DNA of 64,000 nt from Ancylostoma caninum (GCA_037903475.1 JBAJFG010000460.1:310001-374000); one strand, 5' to 3'. Shown: positions 11,301 to 25,476, counted from the stretch's first letter. Notes: generated by a model not told the origin, from the letters alone. Translations and numbers: made by a program.

Positions 11301-11895
11301 GACCACGGGTTCATCCAGAATCCACACGTTATCTACGCTAAATCATCGAACGTTTTCAAAAATCCTTATTTACGCAAAATTCATTCGAACTTATCCGTAT
11401 ACCTATGAACTTCGCGAGATGCACAATTCACACTGTGAAATTTCTCAAAAAGTAAGCGCCAAGGAACTCTAGGTAGCTTCAAATGAATAATAAATCATTG
11501 CTCTTTGGAGTTGTCACGCCATTTTTTGGATACTAGAGGAGGGGAAGGATAAAACGTTCGGATGATCGGAACGCGAACAGCGTTTAAACCACTTCCAGGC
11601 TTCTTGAGAAGACCTCACCGTCGAAACTTCAGGCCGCACACAATAAATGACCAACACCAAACTTCTTAGCGCAGAACTATAGCACCAATCACTTACATTA
11701 TTTATTACATTGTCTATTACATTTATTTGTTTATTACATCTATTTATTACCGGTACAGCGCCGTTACAACAATAATCAGGGCAAAATTCTGTCTAGAAGT
11801 GGTGAAGCAAGTACGTTCCAGATTTATTTGATGTTCCTGATAAAATGAGGCGAAACTGAAGAGTCCATTAACACATGAATTTCATCGATGCTCCG
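8324..11895. other. Intergenic stretch, no gene seen
   Basis: The 8.36-8.83 kb part is GC-richer, with overlapping frames on both strands but no recognisable protein. A small inverted pair (gtcgttttt...gagt / actcaaaaacgac) sits at about 8731-8768. The rest is AT-rich. At 11.69-11.76 kb there is an interrupted TTTA-type tract followed by ccggtacagcgccg, resembling the retroposon ends at 20.8 and 25.4 kb. Confidence 0.45.
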
Positions 11896-12140
11896 ATAAT
11901 TGTGCAGCACGAACACAGCTCGAAGGGCGTAATGGTTCGAGTAGAAACCGTAGCAGCAATGGGTGTCAGTTGCTGCCATCCTCCCCTCGATTGCTGCTCA
12001 AGCTGTCGGCCCTTTAGCAGCAATTGCTGAGGGACGGCAGCAATCAAGAGGAGCATTATAGCAACCGGGAACCATTGATGCTAGGGTTTCTACTCGGACC
12101 ATTACGCCGTTTGGACTGCGTTCGTGCTGCACAGTTATTA
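11896..12140. mobile_element. Fold-back (inverted-repeat) element, 245 bp
   Basis: The two halves are imperfect inverted repeats of about 105-120 bp. The left half starts attgtgcagcacgaacacag and continues with gcgtaatggttcgagtagaa. The right half ends as the complement of tgtgcagcacgaacgcag, with gcgtaatggtccgagtagaa. Both contain gattgctgct-like internal words. The open frames here read through the arms and are not genes. Flanks are TAA/TTA-like, with no exact target duplication visible. Confidence 0.7.
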
Positions 12141-12144
12141 GAGT

Positions 12145-15100
12145 GAAAGGTAAATGACGATAGGGATAATGCCACTTCCCACAAGTGTATGACATGCGCA
12201 GAACCTTACCCTGGGTTTTTGAATGTTCGGTATTGTTATGTTACATGGTATGTTAGGTAATGTCACACGGTATTTTTTAATTGAGATTTTCCATAAAGGA
12301 TTTAAAATTCTCAGACAACTCAGCCACTTCCTCTGGTACTACCTGTCTCATAAGAACACGTGATGACCTCTCTGTTAAAGTCTCCTTCGCTCTGCGAAAA
12401 ACCAGTCACGTCAAGTGATTCTCCAAACAAACACTTCAGTGTTGCTGAGCCACCATAATTGCCGCCTAGAATTCTGCAAAAAGCCTCTTTGATACGTCGG
12501 AAGAGGTCACACACACACAAAATCGTAACTCACTCGTGTCACGGACAATTCCGGATGAAAACACTGGTCCAGTTTTCTGCAGTCTGGAGATCGTAAATAT
12601 GCGGTCACATGTCAGCGAACTATACATAGAACGGCCATAAATTTGAGTGTTTTCGAACGGTACCCGTGTTTTCTGGTGTTGATGCGTGAATAATTTGGAA
12701 TGTGAACGTTGCTTGTGGTTGCTGTCGGGTTTTGTATCGCACTGCTAGTCTTTTATATCGCACTGCTAGTGCTGCTGCAGTGCTAGCCGACTGCTCGATG
12801 GCGACTTTTCCCCTCGGTGGTCTCGAATTTCCTCACGGCTGCACCCCTTTTTCGATTGTTTAGCACACAGTTTAGCGTTGTTCCGTTGAAACTATGGTAG
12901 GGATTCCTCTCAATCTGATTACCACTGCTCAACTTTCGCATTTTTTGGATTTCCTATGTGACCTAGGGATATCATCTCCTTCTCCTATTATTCTTCTCTA
13001 CCTCCTCCGCCCTTTCTGGCTGGTGGACTTTGGCTGAATTTTCCTGGATTCTCTCTTGGATAAAATTTAGTACTTCTACGAGTTTTCTTCAACCTCGGTG
13101 GATATCTCGTTCAATCCCCGTTCTCACTTATTTTATTTGCTTATTTACACCCTTACAGAAAGGCTTCAATTCACGAAAACAAGGACATACAACGTTTCTT
13201 TTCTTCTGGTCCGTTAAACCAGAATGCCCCAAACGGGAAAATAGGGTTAGAAACAAATGTAAGAGAACTTTGGAAGGTCTACTACACATTAATTCAGGAA
13301 TGGCAGGCAATGTCGCTAAATTAATACTGTATCTGAACACAGAATAAAACACAATCCCAAGTCAAGGATGTGGCCTCAAAGTCCCTTAATTTTTTCTTCA
13401 AAGAACAAAGATCAAGAAATACCCATCGCTTTATCTGAGCTCGATTTATATCTTATATGTAATGTAACAGAATCCTTTGAGCTTGAAGAATCCTTTGAAG
13501 CCTTTGAGCTCTGCATCTAGACTGAACCTTTTTTACGGCTAGAAATCTCTCAGTAATTTAAGGTAGGCTTACGTCAGGGGCGCCTACATGATTTGAGAAG
13601 GGAGAGCGGACGATTGTTTTACAGGGACTCCAGCAGTTGGATCCGCATGTTATTTCTGGCCCAACTCTCAAAATGTGTGGGGTTTAGGTGCTGCTTGCCT
13701 AATCCGCCCTTTTTAGGAAGTGAAGGCGATATAACCTGCGGCTCCAATCGCTGGAACACCTGAGTTGGCGAAAAAGGGCAGGCTTGAATGGATGGCAGCA
13801 ATTGTGATAATTAATTGTAAAATCAAAAAGAATCAATGTGAAAATATAGATGGCGTCGAAGACCAACGTTGATAATAAGTAGTTATTTACTTTCCTCTAA
13901 AGTAATTGCAGAATTGTCACAGTTATGTACCATTGCGCTTGCGTGTAGTTAGAAATACAGTGTCACACGCTAGAACTTATGGAAGGGTTCTCGGCCAGAG
14001 AATTTTTGTTTGGAAGATGCGGCTTACATCAATGCTTCATTGTTAGCGCTGGACGTACGAGCCAACTCCTTTAGAAGAATTGGCGAAACAGAAAAAAATG
14101 ACTGGAATATTCCATGTCTTTTAACATTGGCATATTTCATTCAATTATTAGGCGCTGTGCCCGGCTTTGCTCGGGTGTTCTATTTTCCTGCCAACATTTG
14201 TTGAGCCAAAAGAATCCTAGAAAGATATTCATCATTTGGTGATCAGCATAAGTGACACTTCTTCATCCTGTCCCCTTCCCTAAAAAAAGGTAGAGTTATC
14301 TGGCTAGTAAGTTCCTCTAAAATGCTTGCCATATTCACGCTGAACGTTTCGAAAATCCCAGAAGACACGGTTTCACCGACCCGTGAGCAAGAATACCAAA
14401 AAAGAAATAAAGTAAATAAACCGGTGACTCGTTCAAACGGTGATCATATTCGCGTTCAGCGTATTGGGAAAACACAGTAGACGTATCATTGCCCGCCCCT
14501 CAGGAAAATAAAAAATCAAGGAAATCGATATAATCGATAAAACACACTCATTCGTTTTTATATATACAGATTGTATCGTATCATTTCGGACATCAACATA
14601 CGACAGCTTCGTTCTTTCTCCCCTATAATGTTATATTCTAATTGGTTTCCGCGCAAAAAAAAAATTGACCTTTTGCTTCTGTGTGTGTGCTAGAGCACTC
14701 AAATTTATCGTTAACGTTTGGATTCTTGCTCCTTGTTTGCTTCTTCTGGAGCACCTTGGATGCATAAACATTTTGATATGCTGCAGAAAAAAAACCCTGT
14801 TCAACGCCTTATGTACTTTTACATGGATGTAAGCGATGACGTACACTATACATAAAACGCTGGAGCTTGATTTTTATGTGACCAGTTGTACATAGAGAGA
14901 AAACTGGTTTCATGTTGGCAGAATTCGCACTACTTTCTTATTTCATTTACTCGTAGATATCGAATACATTCTTCCTTGTGTTCGATCTGTCGCTGTTGCC
15001 TAGATGGAGGCGTTTACGTTGGCATGAGGATTTCTTATGGGTTTGAATGTCCTGGGAAATCCATGTTGGCTCTGTGCGCTTCTTTTCTCTGGAGATGTTT

Positions 15101-17640
15101 TGCTCTTTCTTTCCATTATTCACAGCAGTAGTGATGCAGCTTCGGTAACAACAAAATAAATAATTATGCGGAAATTTCACCTGTACAATTATTCAATCCA
15201 CTATCAATTATTTTGTCTTATATGATAAATGTCTGTGTAATTTTTCCACAGATATAAATAGAACTGTACTAACAACTCCTCGCTTCCTCACCACTAAGCT
15301 CAGTGAATCTGAGCGCATAATTTGACCTGGGTCGACCTCAAACTTCTTACATAGGAAATTGAGTTCTATAAGCCCTTGGCCTTCTTGAAGAACTTTGTTG
15401 ATTCTCTAGGAGTGCTATCTGCCATAAAGAAACATTAATTATCGCAAATATATCCTTATCTTCTCGCATCACCTCTTTTTGGCTCCAAACCTCGACTATA
15501 TGATAGATATGTACATTGATAAATATCAAATCCAGGAGGAGAAACTTCCAACTGTTCTCTGGTTAATCCACCCGGTTGAAATTCCAACACCGTGCCAACT
15601 CAGCAATTTATCGTCCATGAACCCGCGGCTGTCAACGTTCGCTCGTCAAAATATCCCACCCCCACCTCGATCCGCCGCGGGGTTCGCAATGCTGTGCAAA
15701 TCGCCAATTCGCGGAATTTCCATTACAATTCGGTCGTGTTTCCGTACGCAGCCCCGCGTGCACCTTTAATAATCGCCTAATTCGCCGACGCACACCCGCA
15801 CACCTGCACCGGAACTACTTAGTCGCTACTGCCGTTCGCACCTTTGGCGTCATTCGGATGACGGGAAGCATTAGGAGGTTCCTGCTGCGTTGGCCATCGC
15901 ACTTTGTATTTTTTAGAGTTGATGATGGGGTGTGAATACTTCTGATTGAGCAGTTATTGAGCACTAAGGGTGTTAACTGAGCCTAGAGAAATGTCTTTAA
16001 GAAACCATAAGGAACTTTAACGTCGTCGCTATTAATGCGTACAACAAAGTCAAAGGGCAAGAAGCAGAAAATTGCAGATACAGTACTGTTATAGGTCTTT
16101 TACCCACACTTCTGCAAATGACCACATTGAAATCTGTGTAGTTCCACTAATTTTCAAGAGAATACCATGTATCAAAATTGGTTTGTCTCCATAAAAAAGG
16201 CTAACCTTCAAAACCCGAGCAGCCTATTCCTCTCTTTACGCAGCAAGCTGCAGAGCTCTGAAGCTGGGTGCTGCGTGGCGGTTAATGATATTTCCCCAGT
16301 TCCTTACTCATTCCGGGCAAGGGAAGTGTTTTTACTTCATAGTAACAAATCATACCCATTTTTCGCTTAAGTGAGTAAGTCACTTCTCCACTTTTTGATA
16401 GCGTTCACGTAAATCGCTTGATTAATTGTCAGTTTCTAATCCGTTACTCTCTGCTCACGTAAATCCCTGCCATTTCTTACTTCTACGGTCTACTGTTTAT
16501 TTACATATGCGTATATGGGTGCGTTTTTTAACTATTTAGACTTATTTATGTGTCACGCAACTTTACAGAAGATCGTCTTTTCTGAACTAACTCCTGGCAG
16601 CAAAACAATTCGGGACAGAGCGGAAGCCCCCACAGCCGCCGTTAATTACAAAGGCCCGCTCTCACTGCGTTCGATTTGGGGAGGAACGGTTTATGTGCAT
16701 ATAGGGGTATCAAAAAGTTTCCGGCCTGGACCAATTGCAGAACAGCTACCGCAGTGATATTTTAAAGGAATTAAATGCTCACCCCTAGATTTTGTCCCAT
16801 TAAGTTCTCTTGCAGAACAAAAATTCGACGGTTGCTTCTCGCTGGATACACAGTTTTTGAGCGATAACCATGCCTTGGCTTGAATAAAACGCTCTTATTT
16901 CTGGAATGTCACACGAAATCTCATGAAACTTTGCAAAGTAACATGAAAGTCTTCACCCTACATGATGCTACAAAAATATGGGACAGGCGAGCGAAGGCCG
17001 GAAACTTTTGATATTCCTGTAAGTAGGTCCTTGGTCCTGTTCTTCATTAAACAAAGGAACTCCCTACGGAGCTCTATTTCTTGAAATCTAGACACGTTTC
17101 GAAAAGGGCTGCTGATATAAGACTAATTTATTCAATTTGGTCCACGGAAAACCAGTTTAAAAGTGCAAGGAAGAAAATATCTTTTCTAAATAAAGTGAAA
17201 ATAATACGTCCTCATAGAAGAATTCTGAAAGAACTTCCGGAATTGTATTTAACTGTTACTTATGCTGCTGTTAAGGTTGATCATAACTCACTTTACTTTC
17301 GTTATCTTTAACAAAATTAGCTGAAACTGCGGCAGGGCTCACTCATTTCATTATATTCAAAACCATGCTGTACTTACTTAAGTACCTACCTATTTAGATT
17401 CGATGTTCAAACAGCTTTTCATCTAGGTTTTGTATTTTTCTCGTCAGCCAAGTGATACATATTCTTACTTACGTGCGTACATGTCTGCCTCTTCCACAAT
17501 GCAACTTGTAACAAATAACTGGCATAATATAAATGAATTAAGGTACAATATCTCTGGAAAACCCCTGCAAAATAGATGGTTTTCCTCTCTTCCTTCCCCA
17601 GCGGTATCCATTAACGTTTTTCTACTACCTCATTGTCCTG
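12145..17640. other. Intergenic stretch, no gene seen
   Basis: No supportable exon or RNA gene. A duplicated word (tatcgcactgctagt) occurs at about 12.74-12.77 kb. At 15.64-15.80 kb there is a CpG-richer island with tgtgcaaatcg and several ttcgc words, which could be regulatory. The remaining open frames are short and unlike known proteins. Confidence 0.4.
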
Positions 17641-18400
17641 GATAGAAACCTTTGATGGAAAGCATTAGGGTTTTCCGGAACGACATCCCACAGCTGTGCT
17701 TGAGAGGAAATTAGAGGTTCTCTGGTACCATTTCCCATTCTCCTTCAACCAGAAGTTTCCCTGGTGATGAATGGTTCTTATGCTCCTAGTTCCTTCCCCG
17801 AGTCCTAGGCTGTGTTTTTCCTGAAGTGCAGCCCGCCTACTCCGTTCCAGTGGCTTTAATCCAATCCTTCGCAACGGACCATAAATGGAAAAACACACCA
17901 AATGGAAATTGAAGCCAGCGGCGCTGCTCCCGTCGCCCTCGAGAAGGTCACGGCTGGTCGTCTGCTGGCGCGGTGATGCAACCACCAGTCGGCGTACCTC
18001 TGGCGGGTTAATCCACCTCCTAACAACAGACTTCTCTCCCCCCTCCCCACTCCTCGCACGCAATCCGACCGCTTTGTTGTTTCCTGCACTGCTTTCGCGT
18101 GTTCTGCCGTGTGGAAGCGCCTCGAGTGGGTATTTGTGGTTTTCCGCGATATCCATGCTGGTTTGTTTGTCGCTCTCGAGCCGGCTGCTCGCTATACCTA
18201 CCCTGGTGTCTCTGATTTGGTTCCTCGAAACTCGCTCTTCGCCCCCGGTTGCTGTCCCCTCTCGCCCGCGTTTCCGCTACTAAGTGAATGCGTTTCGGAC
18301 CAGTTCGCCGCCACTTCGCTCGTTTGTTCCGCCGATGAATAGCGTCGATCGGCATTTAGCGTTCGCTGGAGTCCTAACAGCGACTGGATTCACTTAGTAT
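17641..18400. other. GC-rich island with overlapping open frames, no recognised gene
   Basis: The island at about 17.9-18.36 kb is GC-rich and carries long frames on both strands (132 aa forward, 163 and 111 aa reverse). None resembles a family I know, and mutual overlap on both strands argues for base composition rather than coding. A short inverted pair TACTAAGTGAATGC (18278-18291) / GATTCACTTAGTA (18387-18399) brackets its right end and could be a small MITE. A promoter or enhancer role is possible but not shown. Confidence 0.35.
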
Positions 18401-21400
18401 GTAACAGTGTAGAGAAGGAAAAGGACAGGCCATGATAAAACCAAAAGGTTAAATCTAGAGAACTGAAGAAATAAATTTTCAGCCACTGCATCCAATGAAG
18501 AGAAAAATGAAAATTTACATCACATTCCTTGGATATCACAGAATTTCACGGACTTCGCCTCTTACGCAGCCTCCTAAATGCTCAAGAATTATTCCTGTTG
18601 TCTCGCCCTAATTTCCCGTAGATGAAATAAAACGGCAAGGAGTACACCATGCTTAAATTTTCCTTCTTTAATTAGTAAATTATTAAATACCATTATTTCA
18701 TCGTATTAACTTGCTTGTTTGAAATGTCGGACCTGATCCCTTTTAAATCTATCTATGGTGAAGGACTTATCTGTTGACGGCTTGTTCAGTGACAATATCT
18801 GCTTGACTTTTGATCTTCTGTTCCTATTTTTTTCTCATATTTACTGGCCTTATTTGTGTATTTATCACTAAATATTTCTCGTGAAGCTCGTTCACTTTCC
18901 ATTCAGGTGTGAACGAAAATTTACATGCACTCATTGCGTTCCCATAAAAAGTTATTTCCTTTTCTTCTATTTTTTTCCATGCAGATTTTCATAGATCGTC
19001 ATCATATTCTCTCCATTATATTCCGTAATTTGCAAGTGGAAATTGCGAATTGCGGAAATCTGTAATTCAAAATTATTTATAGCTTCTCATCTCTCTGCTT
19101 TGCTTTCGTGTTTGCTTTGGGTTTTGTTACAGTTTAGTAGTGCACATCTGAGGGCATTAAAATTTAAAAAAAGAATTCCGCCATCTTTCACACATTCCAT
19201 AACCACACCTCTTCATCTCGAATCTTGGGCATGGCGATATTTGTTCGCATGGCATTTCTTCACAACTTTATGGTGCCACTGATAAATGGGTGGTCAAGTA
19301 AAATTTATATGCTTTACCGACGTTTTAGCACCTTCTTGAATCCCTCAGCTTTCACTGCATTTCCGCGTGGGTCCCTAACTTTACTCCTTTCTCTGGAATC
19401 CTTGGTGTTTGGCGAATTCACTAAGTATTTCCCAGTTAGCTTTATCTCTTTCTCGACCATCTTTGTATAAAAGCAAACAGTTGCTCCCATGCATACTGCT
19501 CTCATGACAATCCTGACGTTTCCTGACGTCTGTTTTCTACATCTAAACTATCCATGACACCTTTGACTGCGACACGAGTGTTTAAGTCAGGTGAAGTATT
19601 GCCAAGTCCACGTCTTATCAGAGGAATATTCTTGATCCAGTGATTTTGAAGATATTTAGTTACAGTCAGTGCTCGCTTATCGAGTGCAATTAGTATACCT
19701 TATACAAAAAAAGCAAAGCAGGGGCATAAAGGATGAAACACTGAAATAGACAGACGGGGAGAGCAGCGTTAGCTAATAAACTTTTTCTGCAAAATTAAAT
19801 GGAGGTATTTTGATGATGGACACAGGTGACAAACATGTGCGGTCACGGTCACGTCCCCTCTCGAAAAAAAGTAACTTTCGCAGGAATCAAAACAGTGTTC
19901 ATTGAAAATACGCCTGTTATCAGCTGTTTTTTTTTGCTTCTGGAACTGCACGAATTTGTCATCGACGCTAGCAATTGACATGTGTCATTTTACCGACGCC
20001 ACTATCTACAACCGTAAATTTATCATAGCAGCTGGAAAACAAGAAAAAAGTGGATAGCATAAAAATCAAGTGAATGACGGCGATGGCACTCATTCGTGAC
20101 ACTCCGTCTACCTGTCAATCTTTCCCGTGACCTTGATTAGTGTTCTCCAAGCGATTTCTTCACTGCGTTTCTTCGGATTCTGCTGTGAGTCTTTGAAAAA
20201 TTACCATGATCTTCCGGAACAACAGCTTATTATTCCCACCTAGGGATAGGCGCTCATTTTTGTGAACTGCTGCCCTTCAAAGTGGCTTTGAAAGGCATTT
20301 GCTGACAAACATTTCCGCCATTCCTTGGTAAATCCCAGTGTTCCTTGTACGGGAGAGCACCTTCTGGCTTCTTTATGTAAAATTTGCAGAGCATGTATAA
20401 GGATAGCCAATATTTTGAAGGCAGAAGTGAATTCCTGAAGAATACCGCGAAAAAATGAAAGACGTAGAATGAAATGATGGGTAATGTATTTAGTTATTCA
20501 TTAGAATATATGACTAATTAACCGTTTATTGACTTGGTTTTTTTATTTATTTGCATATTTACTTGATATTTGAGAGGCTGGAACCTGAGAAGGAATTAGC
20601 GCCACCGAATGAATAAAAAAATGAGGGGAAAGGGCCAAATTAGTGCGAAACGATTTGAAAATTTAATGAATTGCCAATAACTATGAGCTACTTTCAAATT
20701 ATTAATAAATTGGACCACTTCTATTAAATTAAGTTGACTTGTTAATATATTGAGGCATTAACAATACGTTTAACTGTACATATTAAAGTGGGCCATTTAA
20801 ACAGAATAATGTTTATTTATTTATTTATTTAATGCACCAGGAGTGCGCTTACCAATGAAAAATCCATGGTAAGGCATTCGTTAGTAACATTGAGGAACCT
20901 TGGGTAAGCTAAGAAAAGTAGGTAATGATGCATATACGGACCATTAATACGAATGCTATGGTCAGGCCCATAAACATAGATATGTTATGCATGGGTATCG
21001 AAAAATTTTTGGGCGAAAAATATTTATGAATTAGAATTTTAGCTATTATAATAGAGTGTTTTGTATTTTTATTCAAAGTTAGATAATAGCGACCGAATGG
21101 ATTCTTAATAAATTCTAATATTTTGTGATGGTAGGGGGATTTTTCCTCCTGGTAAGGTATTTTGCCCTGTTTTCTGTTCTCTGCAAGGGTGAATCCCAGC
21201 CTGCGTCTAATGGCGCCTGACTAATACCCTAATTCCAGATCTCTTTGGTCTGCAACGCCTATAATTGTGCTGCGTCGCGCATGCAATCCGCACAGCTGAG
21301 TGCATCGGTGCTTTCCCGCATGAGAAATTTCCACTTCGCTTCCGTGATTCCGTACCGTCATTTCTCCAAGAATCCATCAAAATACCAGGCCTCTGGCAAA

Positions 21401-21826
21401 GAAATGCAATCGATATTGTTTTGAATGCGTTCCGGCACATAAAAAGGTAATTGATAGTGTTCGTCGGCGGCTGGGAAATGCGACGAGCCGACGATCACCG
21501 GGGGCGAAAAACTGCCGCTTTTACTCGTCTTCCGCTCGTCACTTCTTTTATGTGACTGGTAACGACACACATTTCCTCCGGACAACTGGAACCAGCGCCC
21601 CGTTTGAGAAGTAATTTCCGTCGCCATCAGAGCCAGTGACACCCCTTATTAAGTATCGTCTAAACGTGCTGGCACCATCACAAATTTACCCTTCGTTAAC
21701 ACCTGCGTCAACACTTTACCTTGGGTAATCTCAGTGATGCATCCAGAACCTGTTGCCCCAGCTTTTCTTACTTTGTTTGAGAAGTGAATGTTAACAGGAT
21801 CAGTTTTTTGAGTTTTCAAACACGTA
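18401..21826. other. AT-rich intergenic stretch with a TTTA-tailed repeat end
   Basis: No gene supported. A TTTATTTATTTATTTATTTA run at about 20812-20832, followed by gcaccaggagtgcgc, looks like the 3' end of a minus-strand retroposon. A moderately GC-rich segment at 21.24-21.65 kb holds frames on both strands but no recognisable domain. Confidence 0.4.
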
Positions 21827-21982
21827 TAGGAAACTCCAAACGTACGCGGACAGGGGTCGGGACCGCGGCGCGGCTCTCTTGGGTAGAGACGCAGACGCTC
21901 AGTATGCAGAGAGCTCATGTCTCTGCACATGAGAACCGCGCCGCGGTCCTGACCCTTGTCTGCGTACGTTTGGAGTTCCTTG
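21827..21982. mobile_element. Fold-back MITE, GC-rich, TA-flanked
   Basis: This 156-bp element has arms of about 50 bp, roughly 90% complementary. The left arm contains actccaaacgtacgcggaca and gggaccgcggcgcggctctc. The right arm is its complement, ending gtttggagttccttg. The loop contains a second small hairpin (gcagaga...tctctgc). TA is present on both sides (21825-21826 and 21983-21984), as in Tc1/mariner-type MITEs. Confidence 0.75.
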
Positions 21983-21984
21983 TA

Positions 21985-24900
21985 CATGAATGAACTGGAG
22001 ACGATAGTAAATAGGATTTCTCACCGTCGAATTCGGAGCAACAGTGGGAATTCCTTAATGCCTCTCATTAACAGAGTCTCAGAAAGAAATTTCAAAAGAA
22101 GATTTTGCTTCTAACTGGATAATGACTGCGCCGGTAGATTCTAAAAGAGGAAGTAGCACCTCTATGATGAAAACGAGGCGTCTTTCACGAAAATGTCGCC
22201 ATTCACCGCATGCTTATGGGTATAAAAAAATTACAAATGTAATGTCGTAAATAACACATAAGCCTCTCAATAGGTTTTTTACTCCTGACCAGAAGTCTCA
22301 TTATCACATTTCGTGAGCCAGGACTGACCATGTGACATTTTTCCTAGTAGCTTCCCGCCTATTTTCCCTGCCAGCTTGTTAGTGCGCTACCATTTTTCGC
22401 TATTTGTCAGGACTCTGCTGATATAAGCAATCCATTTTTAGGTTTCAAATTCACTCCACATTATGTTTCTCCTAGGAAACCAGCTCCAAAGGAGGTTTTA
22501 CTGCTACAACTGATCATTATAATCTGCACTGGTAATATTCCAGTGATCGAATTGTCGCATGTGGGTGTTGTTTCGGCAATTTTTTTTTGATGTTTACTAA
22601 TTGTTAGGAATAAGCGGTTCTCTCTAGCAAAATTCCAGACTTCCAGACTCTGAAGCCTTGAATGCCGTGGTATTGAAGCACAAAAGTAGAACTTCCGGAA
22701 GTTTGGGAAAAGGAGGGCACGGAAGTACATAGCTTTGTTTCCTAACACAATTTTCAATAATCTCATACAATGTTTTCAAATCCGATTTTCAAAGCCCATC
22801 TGGGATTGCAGGGATTGCCTGCCTAGAAATTGATTTGTCCAGGACATTCTCGTAGTAAATATGCCTTCTCGTAACCTCGATTCCATATTCCCTCTTCTTT
22901 TCTTTTTTTTTTCTGATTTCTGGGTTCCTTTTCTATAGATGAGAAGAAGCGAATGTTCAGTGAGATTAAGTTTTATTCGTAATTACATCAAATGTAATAT
23001 GTCACAAAAAATGTATATTACAAATGTGATTCCAATCACACCTTGGTTATTTTGTGCCGTGATAAGCGAGAGCATAAGAATTTGAACGAATTTGAATTTT
23101 ACCGCCAGAGAGATCTTCTTGCAAAGGTTTCATATCAACACTCTTTCGCTCTCTGATTTTTGCATGCACTCAGGTATTTTTCAAGATTAAAGCATAATAA
23201 CCTTATGTTAATGTTGTCATACTTATCATTCTTCTGTTAGGCTGATTTTAAAGCAGCAGCTTGAGTGCATATGATGAATAGATAAATAAAATAAATGCTA
23301 ACAGACCTTTTCTACAGGTACGAAGAGTTAATTAAGGCGTTTTCGCATGCACTTTAAACAAACGATGCAACACTTCACATAAACAATAGATAAGCTGTTG
23401 ACTTGTCAATGCCATGCAAACAAATGGTGTTTGTTTTCTCGTGTTTTTCACTGCTGATATATGCAACGCAGCTGTTCAAACGCTTGCATCCAGCAATTCA
23501 TTTTTGTTGTGAATCATGATTTTCCATTCATCCAGGTATGAATCGCCTGTAAAGGGGTGTTGCGTTGTCCATGCAGAGTCGGTGTGTCAATAGGTGATAT
23601 GGTTGTTTTGAGAATGACAGATTTTTGTGGGAGGCTGTAAAATTCATGCCCCCTTAGCTTCACTAATAATTTGTGCCATTTCTTCTTACAAAAATTGGCT
23701 TGTCCATGTTGCCTTTCTTGTATGAAGCTTGTAATATAGTTTATAGTCCTGCCCCTTTAATTTCATTTTTTTTCCTTTGTTGTTGTTGTTGTTTTTTGCA
23801 ATTATTTACTAGCCCCACGGTGGTAGTCACAACCTCCCAAAACTAATGAAAAAGACAAAAAACAGCACTGGCTTCCCTTACACTCCTTACTCCCACTATT
23901 ATTTCCCAAATGCTAGCTCCTTGTTAATTGCTTAAATGTATGACTGATTTTTCAGTAACCTTATTCTTGTAAATCCACTGCTGAAAATCTAGTACTCTGT
24001 CTTGTACTGGCTTTTATAGGTCGTGAATATGTACACATCAATATTCCATAGGCATCAATTTCCTATACCTTCATCGGAAAGCCCCACTCTTCAAAACGGC
24101 GCTTGTGATACAGCACCGTCCCACGAAGCGTCACCCCTTGTCCAAGCGCTAGGGAAACTCCTGAATGAGTCGCAGCTCTGAAATTGAAGCCCACATTGTG
24201 AAGAAATGTTGAAATATGTGAAATTTGAGCATCCAAGGGTGAAGGTTCTCGCTGCTTTTTATGATTTTTCAATCAGTTTAAAGTGAATTTTTGAGAAATG
24301 TAGTGCTTCAGGACCAAAAGATTTCTCCTCTCTCGATTCTTGTGATGTTCTGGAACTCGCCAGTACTCGAGACTAGCTTCTATGTAGGTCAAGATTTTTC
24401 CTGCAAAACTGAACTGGTCTACAAATTCCCTTCCTCTTTGGAAAGTAGCTCTGGACTCTCTTCAGCATCTATCAATGAAATTCTATGGAGCAAAAGTAAG
24501 TAAAAACTTTAGAAAACTGGTCAATTTGCTTGCATCTATCTTTCCGAAATCTTGCTCGTGTTCCTCGACGTACTTGCACAGTTTTGCTGTTCACGAACTA
24601 GAACAACTAAGTCAGCATTCATAAAGCTTTAACAATCCAGATAACAATTTTTAGCTTGAATGGCTATCGAAGGGACAACAAAAAGACAGAGATGCACGGG
24701 AAGTCAGAGGTCGTTTAGCATTCATGAACAGAGGAATTCATGAACATTCCCTGGACTGTGCCAAGTTTCCCAATTATCCAGAAAAAAACGGCTTTCTCTA
24801 GAAAATGTGATATATCCTGCTATCCTCGTGCGATTTGAAAGGAGAGAAATCATAACTTTATCGAAAACGTTCACGGGTCTCATTACTGTTTTCACTGTTC

Positions 24901-25396
24901 ATGCTTCAGTAAATTCAGGTCCTCTATCTAAGGTAGGACGAGTGGACGAGTGTTTGTAATTCCTGCAGAACATCGAGAGGTCTTCAGGGAAACCTCCAAA
25001 GTTCGAAATTTGGAAATTTCGGAGGAAACAACACTCGTGGCTTGGCATCATAAATCATTGAGAGAAGAGACAGAGTTAGAGGGAAGAAAGCCACCAACTT
25101 TCATTGATCTTCGGACGAAGATTCATCAGCTTAACCTATGCACTTAGTGTTCTTAATCAAAAGAAAATGAAGCAAAAAAATGAAGGGATGAACCATTTGG
25201 ATTGACATGCGAGAATAGATGCATTTCATACTCAAGTTTGTTACAGAATTAAAAGGAATTCCATCGAAAAGAAATCATGTAACTGCGTTTAGGATCATGT
25301 CCTTTACTTTCACCCAATTCATCAAACCTCAACCGCTTCTAAGTTTTCATAGGTCCCCGTATCATCCTTTCAAGATCTCATAATAGCAGGAAAAAC
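21985..25396. other. Intergenic stretch, no gene seen
   Basis: Mostly AT-rich. Small palindromic words of the type attacatnnnatgtaat occur at 22.98-23.03 kb. Open frames up to about 100 aa do not resemble known proteins and have no matching splice structure. Confidence 0.4.
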
Positions 25397-25398
25397 AT

Positions 25399-25473
<75 letters not shown>

Positions 25474-25476
25474 TTT
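25397..25476. repeat. (ATTT)20 microsatellite
   Basis: Twenty uninterrupted copies of ATTT (80 bp), immediately followed by gcaccgtacaggcgcgcc. Read on the minus strand this is an (AAAT)n tail after a GC-rich end. A minus-strand retroposon 3' terminus would look like this. Confidence 0.95.

Noticed and set aside
17665..18355. Long overlapping frames on both strands (up to 163 aa) in a GC-rich island
   Set aside because: No recognisable domain, mutual overlap on both strands, low-complexity Ser/Arg/Pro composition; best explained by base composition.
25397..25476. Considered as part of a CRISPR-like or satellite array
   Set aside because: A plain tetranucleotide microsatellite with no spacers, in a eukaryotic genome.
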